Assembly (NCBI GenBank): GCA_902773055.1
Contig: CACYCZ010000091.1
Location: 1-64,000 of the forward strand
DNA from: an uncultured Bacteroidales bacterium
GTDB taxonomy: Bacteria; Bacteroidota; Bacteroidia; Bacteroidales; Bacteroidaceae
Length of the DNA: 64,000 nucleotides
Direction: 5' to 3'
The notes beneath the pieces were generated by a model that was given only the letters and a program-made list of their open reading frames with translations, searched no databases and was not told the origin of the DNA. The first letter of the stretch is position 1, and the number at the start of each line of letters is the position of its first letter. Position numbers and translations under genes: made by a program. This document shows, piece by piece, positions 25,451 to 34,920 of the stretch.

Positions 25451-27553
25451 ATGAAGTTATTACTATTGTTGTTTATGGCTGGAATAGTGTCTGTACAGAT
25501 GCCTGCACAGAATGACAGCTTGGATGCCGGGAAAGGAAATGAGAGTGTATTAGACAGTATTATCAGAACATTGCCGGAGATTATGTTGGTCAAGGAAAAA
25601 CCGATAGTAAGAAGCGAGGGCGGAAAACTCGTCTTTAATATGCCGGGACTGCTTAGGGGCAAGCCTGTTACCAATGCCTATGATGCTTTGAAAGAACTGC
25701 CCGGTGTGACGACTGACGGGGATGACGTGAAATTGGGCGGCACCCCGGTGACGATAATGCTGGATGGCAAGGCGACGTCGATGACAAGAGAGCAGTTGAC
25801 AGGTCTGTTGAAAAGTATGCCGGCCGACAGGCTGAAAGACGCAGAAATGATGTATGCAGCACCTGCACACTATGGGGTGAGAGGCAAGCTGATAAATATC
25901 ATATTGAATAAAGAAACTGACCGTGATGCTGCCTTGCAGGGAGAACTGTTCGGCTCGGTTCAGACAGAGCATGAAGCAGCATTTAATGAACGCTTGTCGT
26001 TGGTATATAAAAAAGGAAAATTTTCCGTGGATGCGTTTTGTAAAATGCAGCACGGAAAGGAATACTATACGATGTATAAGACAGGAATACACACACTTGC
26101 TGACGGCAACCGATATGATATTACCATGAACAATGTAACGCATAAGGACTCCCAGCCAAAATATGACTGGCGGCTTGGTGCGGACATGGATTTTTCTCAG
26201 AAACATCGGTTGAGTCTGTCGTATGCCGGGGACTATGCTGACGGCCATGCTGCCAGTGACATGACGGGATTGCAGTGCTCCCGGGTGACGAATGAGAACA
26301 GGCATGTCATGCACAATGGGAATGTAGAGTATAAGCTTCCGACGGGAACCAAGATAGGTGCTGACATCACGTATTACAGCAGTAGTTTCCTGCAGAATCT
26401 GAAGAGCAATATGGGCGGTATTCAGATGGATTTTATCAGCAGCAATGCACAAGGAATAAACCGTTCGAAGGTCTTTATTCAGCAGGAACATCGTTTCCGG
26501 TATGATTGGATGTTGAATTATGGAACGGCATATACCTATACTGTTGATCACAGCAGCCAGAACTATGACGCTGTCGGAAATACCGTTCGGGAGTCATTGC
26601 CGGAAAACCTTAACTCCAGGCGGACGGAAGATACGTGGAATATGTATGTTGGTGGGAATCATTCCTTTGGTACAAAACTCTCCGTGGAGGCTTCTCTGGC
26701 AGCCGAACACTATCATGCTATTGTATGGAATGAGTGGGAACTGTATCCAACTGTCACTGTCTCATTTACTCCGCAGAGCCGTCGTGTCTGGCAGTTCTCG
26801 GTAAGCAGCGATAAGAGCTATCCTGAATTTTGGGCTATGCAGGAAGCAACAAGCTATTACGGAGGGCGATATGATGAAATAGTAGGCAATCCACTGCTGC
26901 ATCCTTCCAAGAGTTATGATATAGGACTGATGCATGTGTATGAGGGCAAATACTTCTTCCGTATGTGGTTCAGCCATGTTAGAAGACGCTTCATGCAGAC
27001 AATGTACCAATCTCCGTTACGTCTTGCCGAGATAGACCAGCACAATAACTCTGATTTTATGCAACAGGTGGGAATGATGGCATCAGTACCTGTTAAAATA
27101 GGGTGGTGGATGGACACGCGCATGAATCTCTTTGGGGTATGGATGCGTGAGAAGGACAGTGACTATTATGATAGTCCTTTTGACCGTAACGTTGCTTACG
27201 GGATGGCCATGTTGCGTAGTACATTCCGCTTTTTTCGGAATCGTGACCTGACCTTGTCGCTTAATGGTTTTATTCGTTCAAAAGCAATTCAGGGCTCAAT
27301 GGACTTGCCGGCATCGGGCGATGTTGATATAGCGTTGTGTTATGCTTTTGCCAGACATAAGGCTGTGGTCAATCTGTATTGCAACGATGTGTTTCAAACG
27401 CGTAGTATCTCGCCGATATGCCGATGGGCAGGCCAGAATCTGCGTACAGAATTTTCTTGTTATCGTGTTGCGGGCATATCTGTAGCATATCAGTTTGGTG
27501 GTTACAAGGAGAAAAAGCGTGGCGAAGTGGATACGTCAAGAATGCGGAAATAA
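25451..27553 (+). CDS. outer-membrane beta-barrel receptor-like protein (OMP_b-brl_3 type)
   Basis: A 700-residue protein with a signal peptide (about 1-19, cut near QMPAQ). A plug-like region (about 40-150) holds the sequence GKPVTNAYDALKELPGV and LDGKATSMTREQL, typical of TonB-dependent-receptor-like barrels of Bacteroidetes, followed by a long barrel of amphipathic strands ending in a terminal strand near ISVAYQFGGYKEKKRGE. There is no carboxypeptidase-like N-terminal domain and no obvious TonB box. It is not a SusC homologue and no SusD partner is next to it. Divergent transcription from the two-component system suggests it is regulated by that pair. Substrate unknown. Confidence 0.8.
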   Translation: MKLLLLLFMAGIVSVQMPAQNDSLDAGKGNESVLDSIIRTLPEIMLVKEKPIVRSEGGKLVFNMPGLLRGKPVTNAYDALKELPGVTTDGDDVKLGGTPVTIMLDGKATSMTREQLTGLLKSMPADRLKDAEMMYAAPAHYGVRGKLINIILNKETDRDAALQGELFGSVQTEHEAAFNERLSLVYKKGKFSVDAFCKMQHGKEYYTMYKTGIHTLADGNRYDITMNNVTHKDSQPKYDWRLGADMDFSQKHRLSLSYAGDYADGHAASDMTGLQCSRVTNENRHVMHNGNVEYKLPTGTKIGADITYYSSSFLQNLKSNMGGIQMDFISSNAQGINRSKVFIQQEHRFRYDWMLNYGTAYTYTVDHSSQNYDAVGNTVRESLPENLNSRRTEDTWNMYVGGNHSFGTKLSVEASLAAEHYHAIVWNEWELYPTVTVSFTPQSRRVWQFSVSSDKSYPEFWAMQEATSYYGGRYDEIVGNPLLHPSKSYDIGLMHVYEGKYFFRMWFSHVRRRFMQTMYQSPLRLAEIDQHNNSDFMQQVGMMASVPVKIGWWMDTRMNLFGVWMREKDSDYYDSPFDRNVAYGMAMLRSTFRFFRNRDLTLSLNGFIRSKAIQGSMDLPASGDVDIALCYAFARHKAVVNLYCNDVFQTRSISPICRWAGQNLRTEFSCYRVAGISVAYQFGGYKEKKRGEVDTSRMRK

Positions 27554-27556
27554 AAA

Positions 27557-27615
27557 AAGAGCCACGGCGACAGAAAGGATAAGTCTCTTGACTTTATTCT
27601 GTCGCCGTGGCTCTT
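27557..27615. terminator. bidirectional terminator between convergent genes
   Basis: A perfect 19-bp inverted repeat (27557-27575 with 27597-27615; core GAGCCACGGCGACAG) separates the stops at 27553 and 27625. A-run on the left side gives a T-run for the minus-strand transcript. Confidence 0.85.
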
Positions 27616-27624
27616 CTAATTCAA

Positions 27625-29022
27625 TCAGAACTTATAGTCAATGCCGATACCGAAGACATTGTTGGTGCGCGAGTAGGTCTCGCTGACGGGAATACTCATG
27701 TATTCGGTCTGGCGTGAATAGTCACTGTATAGTGAGCAGAAATAGGCTATGTTCAGACGGAGGTGTTTGTTGAGGTTTACAGCGCCACCCAATCCTATGG
27801 AGTAACTGTCACAGGCAAACGAGGTGTTGGATTGGTATTGATCACTAAGCCCGTAGTCGGTGCGCTGGCCGCCGAGACTGACGGTAAAAGTCTTGTTGAT
27901 ATCCCATTCCACACCGGCAAGTATTTCACGAGTGCCATGCTTGAGCTCTTTTTGGCGGTTGCCCTGCATCTTGGCATGTCTGTCATCAAACCAGTGATAT
28001 TCCAGTGCTCCGCGCAGTTTGTTGGGGATGAACTCATAACCTGCAGCTAAGGTCAGTAGTGCAGGCATATCGTAGCGGGTCTTCACACCATCCTGATAGG
28101 GCGCAGCCAAGGGCGCAACATTGCCCAGCTGAGGCTGTAGGCTTGGTGCGGCAGTAATGCTTAGTGTCTTGGTGTCGTTGGGGATATTTAGTTTGCTGCG
28201 GAATTCGTAGCGTCCACTTAGGACGAAGCGGTCTAACTTGTAGTTAATGCTGAACAAGGGGTTGATGCCCACACCATTCTGGTCAACATCAAGGTTTAAG
28301 CGCAGCAAATCACTGCTACCCATGGCATTTTGTACGATGGGATTGTCACTGGTAACGTAGACATGGCCACGGTTGAAGCCATTATATATGTTGGCACGTA
28401 ACCCTACGGCTGCCGACCAGTGTTTGTTAAAGCGATAGGTGTAATTAGCTTGTATACCATAAATATATTGTTTGCCTTGCATGTATGCATCTTGGTTATA
28501 AAAGTTGCCTGGAACTTGTGGGTATCCGGCAGGTAGTTGGGCATTGATACCTGCAGCAACTTGGCTCATCATGCCTCCAACGGGTACGGCAAACATGGGG
28601 ATGCCTTCCTTATAGGTTACCTTGCCACCGCTCCCAACGATGCCAGCCATGAAGCCCAAAGCCCAGTTATTATGCTTGTAGGACACAAAAAGGGCGGGTA
28701 CGAAGGGGTCAGCAGTAGCTTTCCCTTTGAACTTATGCCGTTCAATGCCGACAACTGTTGCGTAAGGCTGATTTAGAGAAGCTTCAATGTCGCGGTATTG
28801 AAATGGTTTTTGTACGTTGAATGACAGCTGCCAGCCTTCATGTCCCCAAGCCAGGCCGGCAGGGTTGCTGTAGATGGCATCAATGTCGAAAGTAGTACCG
28901 CGTGCAAACATGCGGTCAAAGGCAATGTGGTAGTTTGTGTTGGTCATCAATCCTCCTGCCATACTGTGAAGTGCATTGAACGGACTGCAAAGGAGAAGGA
29001 GTGCAATGATTTTCTTGGTCAT
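27625..29022 (-). CDS. OmpP1/FadL-family outer-membrane transport protein
   Basis: A 465-residue barrel protein with a signal peptide (about 1-22). The mature N-terminus has the FadL pattern: a stretch rich in Gly/Ala/Asn with DAIYSNPAGLAW (about 47-58) matching the conserved NPA motif of the family. The rest is alternating beta strands ending in IGIDYKF. FadL-like channels let hydrophobic compounds cross the outer membrane by lateral diffusion. A -7 motif TAACTTTG lies at 29058-29051. The adjacent AraC regulator upstream on the same strand may control it, but there is no further evidence for that. Confidence 0.85.
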   Translation of the reverse strand: MTKKIIALLLLCSPFNALHSMAGGLMTNTNYHIAFDRMFARGTTFDIDAIYSNPAGLAWGHEGWQLSFNVQKPFQYRDIEASLNQPYATVVGIERHKFKGKATADPFVPALFVSYKHNNWALGFMAGIVGSGGKVTYKEGIPMFAVPVGGMMSQVAAGINAQLPAGYPQVPGNFYNQDAYMQGKQYIYGIQANYTYRFNKHWSAAVGLRANIYNGFNRGHVYVTSDNPIVQNAMGSSDLLRLNLDVDQNGVGINPLFSINYKLDRFVLSGRYEFRSKLNIPNDTKTLSITAAPSLQPQLGNVAPLAAPYQDGVKTRYDMPALLTLAAGYEFIPNKLRGALEYHWFDDRHAKMQGNRQKELKHGTREILAGVEWDINKTFTVSLGGQRTDYGLSDQYQSNTSFACDSYSIGLGGAVNLNKHLRLNIAYFCSLYSDYSRQTEYMSIPVSETYSRTNNVFGIGIDYKF

Positions 29023-29050
29023 AACGCTCTTATTGTTTTATGTTATGACG

Positions 29051-29058
29051 CAAAGTTA
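29051..29058 (-). promoter_or_regulatory. -7 promoter motif for the FadL-like gene
   Basis: TAACTTTG on the minus strand, 28 bases before the ATG at 29022. It shows that this gene has its own promoter, separate from the AraC gene. Confidence 0.5.
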
Positions 29059-29153
29059 TAAAATGCTTTACTGAAAACGCAATAATATCCTATGAAAACT
29101 TATAGAAATAGATAAAATTAGTCAATTATATCCTATTCGTGTGGAATATAATC

Positions 29154-30011
29154 CTATCCGATGAGCTTTTTCCTGTATTCCTCTGGTGTGAAGCCGATGT
29201 GTTTCTTAAACAGACGAATAAAGTAGGAGGTATCATGAAATCCTATAGATTTTGCTATTTGATTAATACTCAGGTCTGAACTGAGCAATTGCATTTGAGC
29301 TTGTTGTATTTTCTTGCGTGTTACATATTGCAGTGGTGTGATACCTATGCTGCTGTGGAAGGCTCGGATAAGGTAAGATTTTGTCAGGCATGCCTGGTGC
29401 GCCATCTGTTCAATTGTTATCGGCTCTTCTATGTGTTGCTGTATATAGTTTAGCAGTCGGCTGATTCGTTCGTCACTGATGATTGTCTGTGGCTCGGCGT
29501 GTTTCATGAAGTAGGAAAAAATGATTTCTACGAGTCCATGCAATTGCATCCGTTTGTAGTCTTCCATTTGGGTGTAGGCAATGGCGTAGTCGCGGTAGGC
29601 TGGGTGCCGGTCAAATGCTTCAGCGTTACTGGTTGGCAGATGAAGTTGTGGATAGAGCATGCAGTAGTTCTCAAAAAGCAGCCGGGCTGCTTCGTTGGAG
29701 CGTACTTCTGTGGGGAAGTGGTATTTGTCGAAAGGGCTTTCCTGAAGTGAACGTTGGTATACAAAAAGATAATAGAAGTCAAATCCGGGGTCGCATTCAT
29801 AAGAATGGGGAATGTAGGAGGGAATGAGATACATGTGCCCGCCAGTAGCTTCCATGTCACCTTGAGGCAAATGCAGGATGGCGCGTCCAGACTTGACATA
29901 ATATATGCGGATGAAGGGTGACGAGATGTCCTTGTTCCCCCAGGGATGTATGGTGCGGGCATGTCCCAGATTGAGCACGATGAAGTCTATGGCGTTTATG
30001 AATTTTACCAT
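29154..30011 (-). CDS. AraC-family transcriptional regulator
   Basis: A 285-residue protein with an N-terminal cupin-like ligand domain (about 20-150; SGRAILHLPQGD, LIPSYIPHSYEC) and a C-terminal double helix-turn-helix (about 185-285) with the family signature IAKSIGFHDTSYFIRLFKKHIGFTPEEYRKK. These regulators commonly bind sugars or related metabolites and activate nearby transport or catabolic genes. Its neighbours are a FadL-like porin and a DUF349 gene, so the regulon is not evident from context. Confidence 0.92.
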   Translation of the reverse strand: MVKFINAIDFIVLNLGHARTIHPWGNKDISSPFIRIYYVKSGRAILHLPQGDMEATGGHMYLIPSYIPHSYECDPGFDFYYLFVYQRSLQESPFDKYHFPTEVRSNEAARLLFENYCMLYPQLHLPTSNAEAFDRHPAYRDYAIAYTQMEDYKRMQLHGLVEIIFSYFMKHAEPQTIISDERISRLLNYIQQHIEEPITIEQMAHQACLTKSYLIRAFHSSIGITPLQYVTRKKIQQAQMQLLSSDLSINQIAKSIGFHDTSYFIRLFKKHIGFTPEEYRKKLIG

Positions 30012-30055
30012 GTGCAGAAATTTGTGGTCTAATATGTGATATTAGCTTTAGTGAA

Positions 30056-30101
30056 TGAAAAAATGACGTCAGTCATGTCACGGAGGCAAAACTGACGCCA
30101 T
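30056..30101 (-). terminator. Rho-independent terminator of the DUF349 gene
   Basis: ATGACGTCAGT (30063-30073) and ACTGACGCCAT (30091-30101) form an 11-bp stem. The one non-Watson-Crick pair is G-U only in the minus-strand RNA, and a T-run follows on that strand, so it serves the gene ending at 30124. Confidence 0.75.
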
Positions 30102-30123
30102 ATTATGATGGAAGGGAACTGTT

Positions 30124-32208
30124 TTAGTTCTCTTCCTGTTGGGAGTTGTTTTCTTCTGCAGGAGTTGCTTCTGTTGTTTCTGCAGCTTTTTTCTGGGCTT
30201 GCTGTTCCTCCTTTATTTTCTCCATGATGCTCTCAACTTCAGCCTTCAGTGAGTCTATTTTCTTCTGCATGCTGTCAATCAAGGCATTTCCTTTCTTAGA
30301 ATTGGTTGTAAGGAATGAGAAGTTTGTTTCATAGGTTGTCAGTTCAGCCTTTTTGGTTTCATACAGGCGGAACAGATTGTTGCCGTCGGTTGCCTTGTCG
30401 GTGTTTCGGGGGGCATTGTAACCCTGTCGATGTTGGCGCAGGTTGAACTTGGCATATAGTTCATCGCATACTTCCTTGTAGGCATTGTAGACTTTATCTT
30501 TGCTCTTGAAGGGGACATGACCAGTGTTATTCCATTCTGCCTGTAGTTCCTTGACTTTATCAGCTACAGCGTCGCTGCCAGTTTCTACAAGGGCTTTGAG
30601 TTTTTCTATGATTTCGTTTTTGGCGCTGAGATTGCTTTGCTCTTCTTTCTTTTGGTCACCTAAGGTTTTCTTCTTCTGGTCAAAGAAAGCATTGCACGCT
30701 GCGTTGAAACGTTCCCACAGTGCGACAGAACTCTTGTGGGCAACAGGGCCGATTTCTTTCCAAGCTTTCTGGAGGGCAATGAGGGCTTCGGTTGTCTTGT
30801 TCCATTCTGTACTGTCCTTCAAAGCTTCGGCCTGTTCGCAAAGTTCTATTTTTTTTGCTACGTTTTCCGAGAATGTCTTGCGCTGGGTCTTGAAGAAATC
30901 AGCTTTTTTGTTGAAGAAGTTGTCGCAGGCTGCACGGTAGCGCTCATAGATTTTGTTGTTCATTTTCTTTGTTGCGCGCCCAATAGTCTTCCATTCTGCC
31001 TGCAGTTCTATAATCTTTTTAGAGATGTCATCCCATGACGAGAAATTCTTGAGGTTGGCTGTCTCAATGTTTTCAATCTTCTCGCAGATTTCGGTCTTCT
31101 TCTGGAGGTTTTCTGTTTCCTTTTCCTTGAGTTGCTCAAAGTATTGTGCATGACGTTTGTTGATAGCCGATGAGGCTGTCTTGAAACGATTCCACAGTTC
31201 TTCTCTCAGTTCTTTGGCTACAGGGCCTATTTCGCGGAACTCCTGATGCAGTTCCTGTAAGATGCGTGAAGCGCGTACGATATCAGGATTGTTTTGTAGT
31301 GCTTCGGCTTCTTCGCACAACTTTGTTTTTGCCTCAAGGTTTTTCTTGTAGTCATAGTCGCGCAGGGCATTGTTGGTCTTCAGTAGGTCATAGAATTGCT
31401 CTACGACTAACTGGTATTTTTTCCATATCTCATTGGCTGCAGCAATAGGAATGGGCTTGATTTCTTTCCATTCGTTTTGCAGACCGCGTACAATCTCATA
31501 GGCTTTGTTGGCATCTTCGGGACTTGTCAGATATTGCTTGATGCGCTCTATGATGACTTTCTTTTTCTCAAGATTCAGTTCCTTTTGTTTTTCTGCTGCT
31601 ATCAGTAGTTTGTTGCGCTGTTCCTTGATGGCGCTCATAATTTTCTTGAATTCCTCTTCCAAAGGATCATTTTCAGGCTGATAGTCTTCTTCTGTACCGC
31701 CGTTCTTGATGAATTCGGCGTGTGCTTGGCTCTTTTCTTCCTTGAGGCGTTTATAGAATACTTGTTTCAGAACGTCAAGTTCAGCTTTCTCGCTTTGTTC
31801 TGCATTTTCAGCCAATGTTTTAAGGCGTTCAATAATACCTTCATTAGTATCGGGCACGGTTATTTCTTTTTCTTCCTCGTCATCCTCAATGTTGGGTATT
31901 TCGATGTCATCAACCTCTGTCTCGGCAGAATCGTCAGGAACGGGTATAGGGGTTTCCTCGGCGTTAGGTTTGGCCTCAGTCGATTCTGTTTCAGTTTTTT
32001 CTGTCTTGGGTTCGGCAGAAGATGTATCAGGCTGTGATTCTGCAGTTTCTTCGGCTTGAATGGGTTCAGGGTTGGTCACTTCTTTAGGAGTCTGAGATTC
32101 TGCAACTGTTGTGCCTGCCTCGGCCTCTGGCGCAGGGGTGTCACTGGTAGGAGTGGAGGACGTCTGGAGCTGTTGCTCTTCCGTTAGTTCATTAGGAATA
32201 TTTTCCAT
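30124..32208 (-). CDS. DUF349 domain-containing protein
   Basis: A 694-residue, highly charged, probably mostly helical protein. The first 130 residues are a low-complexity Glu/Thr/Pro tail. After it come about five DUF349 repeats of roughly 70-75 residues, each with a tryptophan-lysine motif (LQNEWKEIKPI, LQAEWKTIGRA, LQKAWKEIGPV, LQAEWNNTGHV) and an aromatic W/Y-x-x-F segment (ELWNRFKTA, ALWERFNAA). The C-terminus is a coiled coil (residues about 630-694). The family is conserved in Bacteroidetes; its cellular role is not established to my knowledge. No signal peptide, so cytoplasmic. Confidence 0.9.
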   Translation of the reverse strand: MENIPNELTEEQQLQTSSTPTSDTPAPEAEAGTTVAESQTPKEVTNPEPIQAEETAESQPDTSSAEPKTEKTETESTEAKPNAEETPIPVPDDSAETEVDDIEIPNIEDDEEEKEITVPDTNEGIIERLKTLAENAEQSEKAELDVLKQVFYKRLKEEKSQAHAEFIKNGGTEEDYQPENDPLEEEFKKIMSAIKEQRNKLLIAAEKQKELNLEKKKVIIERIKQYLTSPEDANKAYEIVRGLQNEWKEIKPIPIAAANEIWKKYQLVVEQFYDLLKTNNALRDYDYKKNLEAKTKLCEEAEALQNNPDIVRASRILQELHQEFREIGPVAKELREELWNRFKTASSAINKRHAQYFEQLKEKETENLQKKTEICEKIENIETANLKNFSSWDDISKKIIELQAEWKTIGRATKKMNNKIYERYRAACDNFFNKKADFFKTQRKTFSENVAKKIELCEQAEALKDSTEWNKTTEALIALQKAWKEIGPVAHKSSVALWERFNAACNAFFDQKKKTLGDQKKEEQSNLSAKNEIIEKLKALVETGSDAVADKVKELQAEWNNTGHVPFKSKDKVYNAYKEVCDELYAKFNLRQHRQGYNAPRNTDKATDGNNLFRLYETKKAELTTYETNFSFLTTNSKKGNALIDSMQKKIDSLKAEVESIMEKIKEEQQAQKKAAETTEATPAEENNSQQEEN

Positions 32209-32367
32209 GTCGTTACTTTTGAAAGTTATTAATATCGTTGGTCTCGGGTATACCTTAACAAGTTACAAAAGAACAAATAAATTTTCAAATATCCAAAAAA
32301 AAAGGCATTTTTTTTTGATAATGGTGTTCTGAAAGTCCGAAAAAGGGTGCAAGGGTATGGGTGAGCC

Positions 32368-33294
32368 TTATACCCAGGAGCGGCGGCGGAAAATGAAGAG
32401 CGATACTCCGGCAACGACAAGTGAGATGATGCAAGCTAGTGGGAAGCCCCACCATGTCTCCTCCATACCGTTGATGAGATTCATTCCGAACAAACTGGCA
32501 ATCAACGTTGGGAACATGAGAATGATGGAGAAAGATGTCATGGTTTTCATGACGCTGCTCATGTTGTTGTTGATGATGTTGGCATAGGTATCCATCGTTG
32601 TGTCAAGGATATTGGAGTAGATGTTTGCGGTTTCGCGTGCCTGATTCATCTCAATGGTAACGTCTTCAATCAAATCGGCGTCAAGTTCGTCGACGGGCAG
32701 TTTGAATTTCAGTTTTGACAGCAGGGTTTCATTGCCGCGTATGGAAGTAATGAAATAGGTCAGGCTATCTTGCAGGCGTAGCAGGCCAATCAAGTCATCG
32801 TTGCTGATTTTATGGTCCAGTTTACGTTTGGATTCTTCAATCAGGGTGTTGATCTGCTTCAGTCTTTTCAGATACCAGACAGCGGCAGAGTAGAACAGAC
32901 GGAAGGTCAAGTCAACGGAATCGATGAAACCTACGTTGCGCTTCTGCTGGTATGATACGAAGTCAATCATCATGTTGGTTTCCCAGTTGCAGATGGTGAT
33001 ACAGACATCTTTCTTGATGATGATACCCATGGGCACTGTGGTATGGGGCGTGCGAGAGCGTATCTCTTTGACATAGGGGATGCGCAGGATGATGAGCACC
33101 CATCCGTCATCAAAGTCGTAACGAGAGCGTTCATCCTTATCCTTAAGGTCTTCAAGAAAGTAATCGGGGATTTTAAGTTCTTCGAGAAGATATTTTTCAT
33201 CTTCATCGTTGGGGCATGTTATCTGAATCCAGCAATTGGGCTGCCATGCTCGTAACGCGCTAACTGTACGATTAATATTCCAAAATGTTCGCAT
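32368..33294 (-). CDS. CorA-family magnesium/divalent cation transporter
   Basis: Start set at ATG 33294 (308 residues) because GGAGGA lies 8-13 bases upstream of it; a longer frame begins at 33339. The protein has a cytoplasmic domain, a long coiled helix and two C-terminal membrane segments. The pore signature GMN is in SLFGMNLINGMEE at about 269-271, followed by a second membrane helix and a basic tail (FRRRSW). CorA channels carry Mg2+ (also Co2+/Ni2+) into the cytoplasm as pentamers. The gene lies alone between the DUF349 gene and the NhaC gene. Confidence 0.92.
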   Translation of the reverse strand: MRTFWNINRTVSALRAWQPNCWIQITCPNDEDEKYLLEELKIPDYFLEDLKDKDERSRYDFDDGWVLIILRIPYVKEIRSRTPHTTVPMGIIIKKDVCITICNWETNMMIDFVSYQQKRNVGFIDSVDLTFRLFYSAAVWYLKRLKQINTLIEESKRKLDHKISNDDLIGLLRLQDSLTYFITSIRGNETLLSKLKFKLPVDELDADLIEDVTIEMNQARETANIYSNILDTTMDTYANIINNNMSSVMKTMTSFSIILMFPTLIASLFGMNLINGMEETWWGFPLACIISLVVAGVSLFIFRRRSWV

Positions 33295-33448
33295 TGTGTA
33301 TTCCTCCAATAATGAAAAACCAGAACGGGGTGAACACACTGGTGAACATCCTGTTCTATTACTCTAAGTTTTCCGCGTAATAATCGTCCATAAACTGTTG
33401 ATAAATTATTTTAACAATGCAAAATTAAAGAAAACCGCGGAATATTCT

Positions 33449-34897
33449 TTACGTCCCGATGCTTTTTTTGCTATTTTTTTCACCGGTGTGGTATATCTTC
33501 CAGCCGATTGATGCCACAAGGATGCTCATCAAGGGGCTCAGGTAGTTGAAGATGCAATAGGGCAGGTAGGTTAGTGTGGAGACACCGAGCACGGTGCTTT
33601 GGGTCAGGCCGCAGGTGTTCCAGGGTATCAGTACCGAGGTGACTGTGACACCGTCTTCTGTTGTGCGGCTAAGCAGCCGGTTCTCCAGTTTCATGTCTTG
33701 ATAGGCTTTCTTGTACATGTTGGCTGTGATGATGATGGAGAGAAACTGGTCTCCTGTTGCGATGTTCATCAACAGGCCTGAACCAATAGTGGAAGAAACC
33801 AGCCCTATGGTGTTTTTGACATATTTCAGAATGGTCAGTGTGATGCTCTCCAGCATACGGCTGGCTACCATGACGGCACCAAAAATCATGGCGCAGATAA
33901 TCAGCCAAATGGTATTCAGCATACCACTCATGCCGCCTGTTGCAACGAGTTCGTTGACGGCCTGACTGCCTGTTTCCAGCGATGTGGAAGTACTGAACAT
34001 GACGATGATCCCTTTGAGCAGTGATAGCTGGTTATGGTCTCCTGCGATGTCGTAGAGAATATCTGGTTGGAGAATCAGGGCGCAAACGGCACACATTGCC
34101 GATGATACGAACAGTGTGACCAAGGATGGTATTCTGTTGATGATGAGAATGGTTGTCAAACAGGGAATAATGAGTGTCCACAGTGAAATGTGGAAAGTGG
34201 ATGCCAGATGGCTGGTGTATTCTTCTATGTGGGTTTCTCCGTTGCCGGAAAGTGCCAAGCCGGCAATAAAAAAAACAATCAGTGAAATGGAAAACGAGGG
34301 TATGGTTGTGAAAAGCATGTAGCGGATATGGGTGAAGAGCTCTGTGCCGGCGGAACTTGAGGCGAGGATAGTGGTGTCGCTCAACGGCGAAATCTTGTCT
34401 CCGAAATATGCTCCCGATATGATGGCTCCGGCTGTCCAGGCGACAGAGATACCCAAGGCTTCCCCTATGCCCATCAGGGCCACGCCGATGGTTGCGATGG
34501 TGGTCCATGAACTGCCGGTCATGACGGAGACGAGTGCGCATATCAGGCATGTCATGAACAGAAATAGTTTAGGGCTGATAATCTGAATGCCGTAGTAAAT
34601 CAGTGTAGGCACTATGCCGCTGAGCATCCAGGACGCAGAAAGCATACCAATCAACAGCAGTATAACGATGGCAATAGCAGAATTACCGATGGTGTTGATA
34701 ATTTCTTCTTCAAAAGTTCTCCATGAATATTTATATACTCCCACTGATATAGCAACGCAAAGCGCTGTGCTAAAAAGTAGGGAAATCTGACTGCTTCCCA
34801 TCAGAGCATCATTGCCGAATATCCAGATAGATAACGAGATGAGGACAATCAGCGTGGCAAGAGGTATCAGGGATACCAGCGGATGTGGTTTTTTCAT
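33449..34897 (-). CDS. NhaC-family Na+/H+ antiporter
   Basis: A 482-residue protein with about twelve membrane segments. Sequence features fit the NhaC family: SASWMLSGIVPTLIYYG near 90, TGSSWTTIATIGVALMGIGEALG near 130-150, and GAYFGDKISPLSDTT near 165-180. It exchanges sodium for protons at the inner membrane. It follows the OPA-type transporter with a gap of 23 bases, so it may be the last gene of the operon starting at 39067. Some family members carry organic substrates such as malate/lactate, which cannot be excluded. Confidence 0.88.
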   Translation of the reverse strand: MKKPHPLVSLIPLATLIVLISLSIWIFGNDALMGSSQISLLFSTALCVAISVGVYKYSWRTFEEEIINTIGNSAIAIVILLLIGMLSASWMLSGIVPTLIYYGIQIISPKLFLFMTCLICALVSVMTGSSWTTIATIGVALMGIGEALGISVAWTAGAIISGAYFGDKISPLSDTTILASSSAGTELFTHIRYMLFTTIPSFSISLIVFFIAGLALSGNGETHIEEYTSHLASTFHISLWTLIIPCLTTILIINRIPSLVTLFVSSAMCAVCALILQPDILYDIAGDHNQLSLLKGIIVMFSTSTSLETGSQAVNELVATGGMSGMLNTIWLIICAMIFGAVMVASRMLESITLTILKYVKNTIGLVSSTIGSGLLMNIATGDQFLSIIITANMYKKAYQDMKLENRLLSRTTEDGVTVTSVLIPWNTCGLTQSTVLGVSTLTYLPYCIFNYLSPLMSILVASIGWKIYHTGEKNSKKSIGT

Positions 34898-34920
34898 GTT
34901 TTTTGTAGCAGGGAATTGTT

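Noticed and set aside
25550-26551. Minus-strand open frame of 333 codons
   Set aside because: Antisense to the outer-membrane barrel gene; His/Cys-rich shadow composition with no domain.
25451-27553. SusC/SusD polysaccharide utilisation locus around the barrel gene
   Set aside because: The barrel lacks the SusC N-terminal domain and size, there is no SusD and no glycoside hydrolase next to it.
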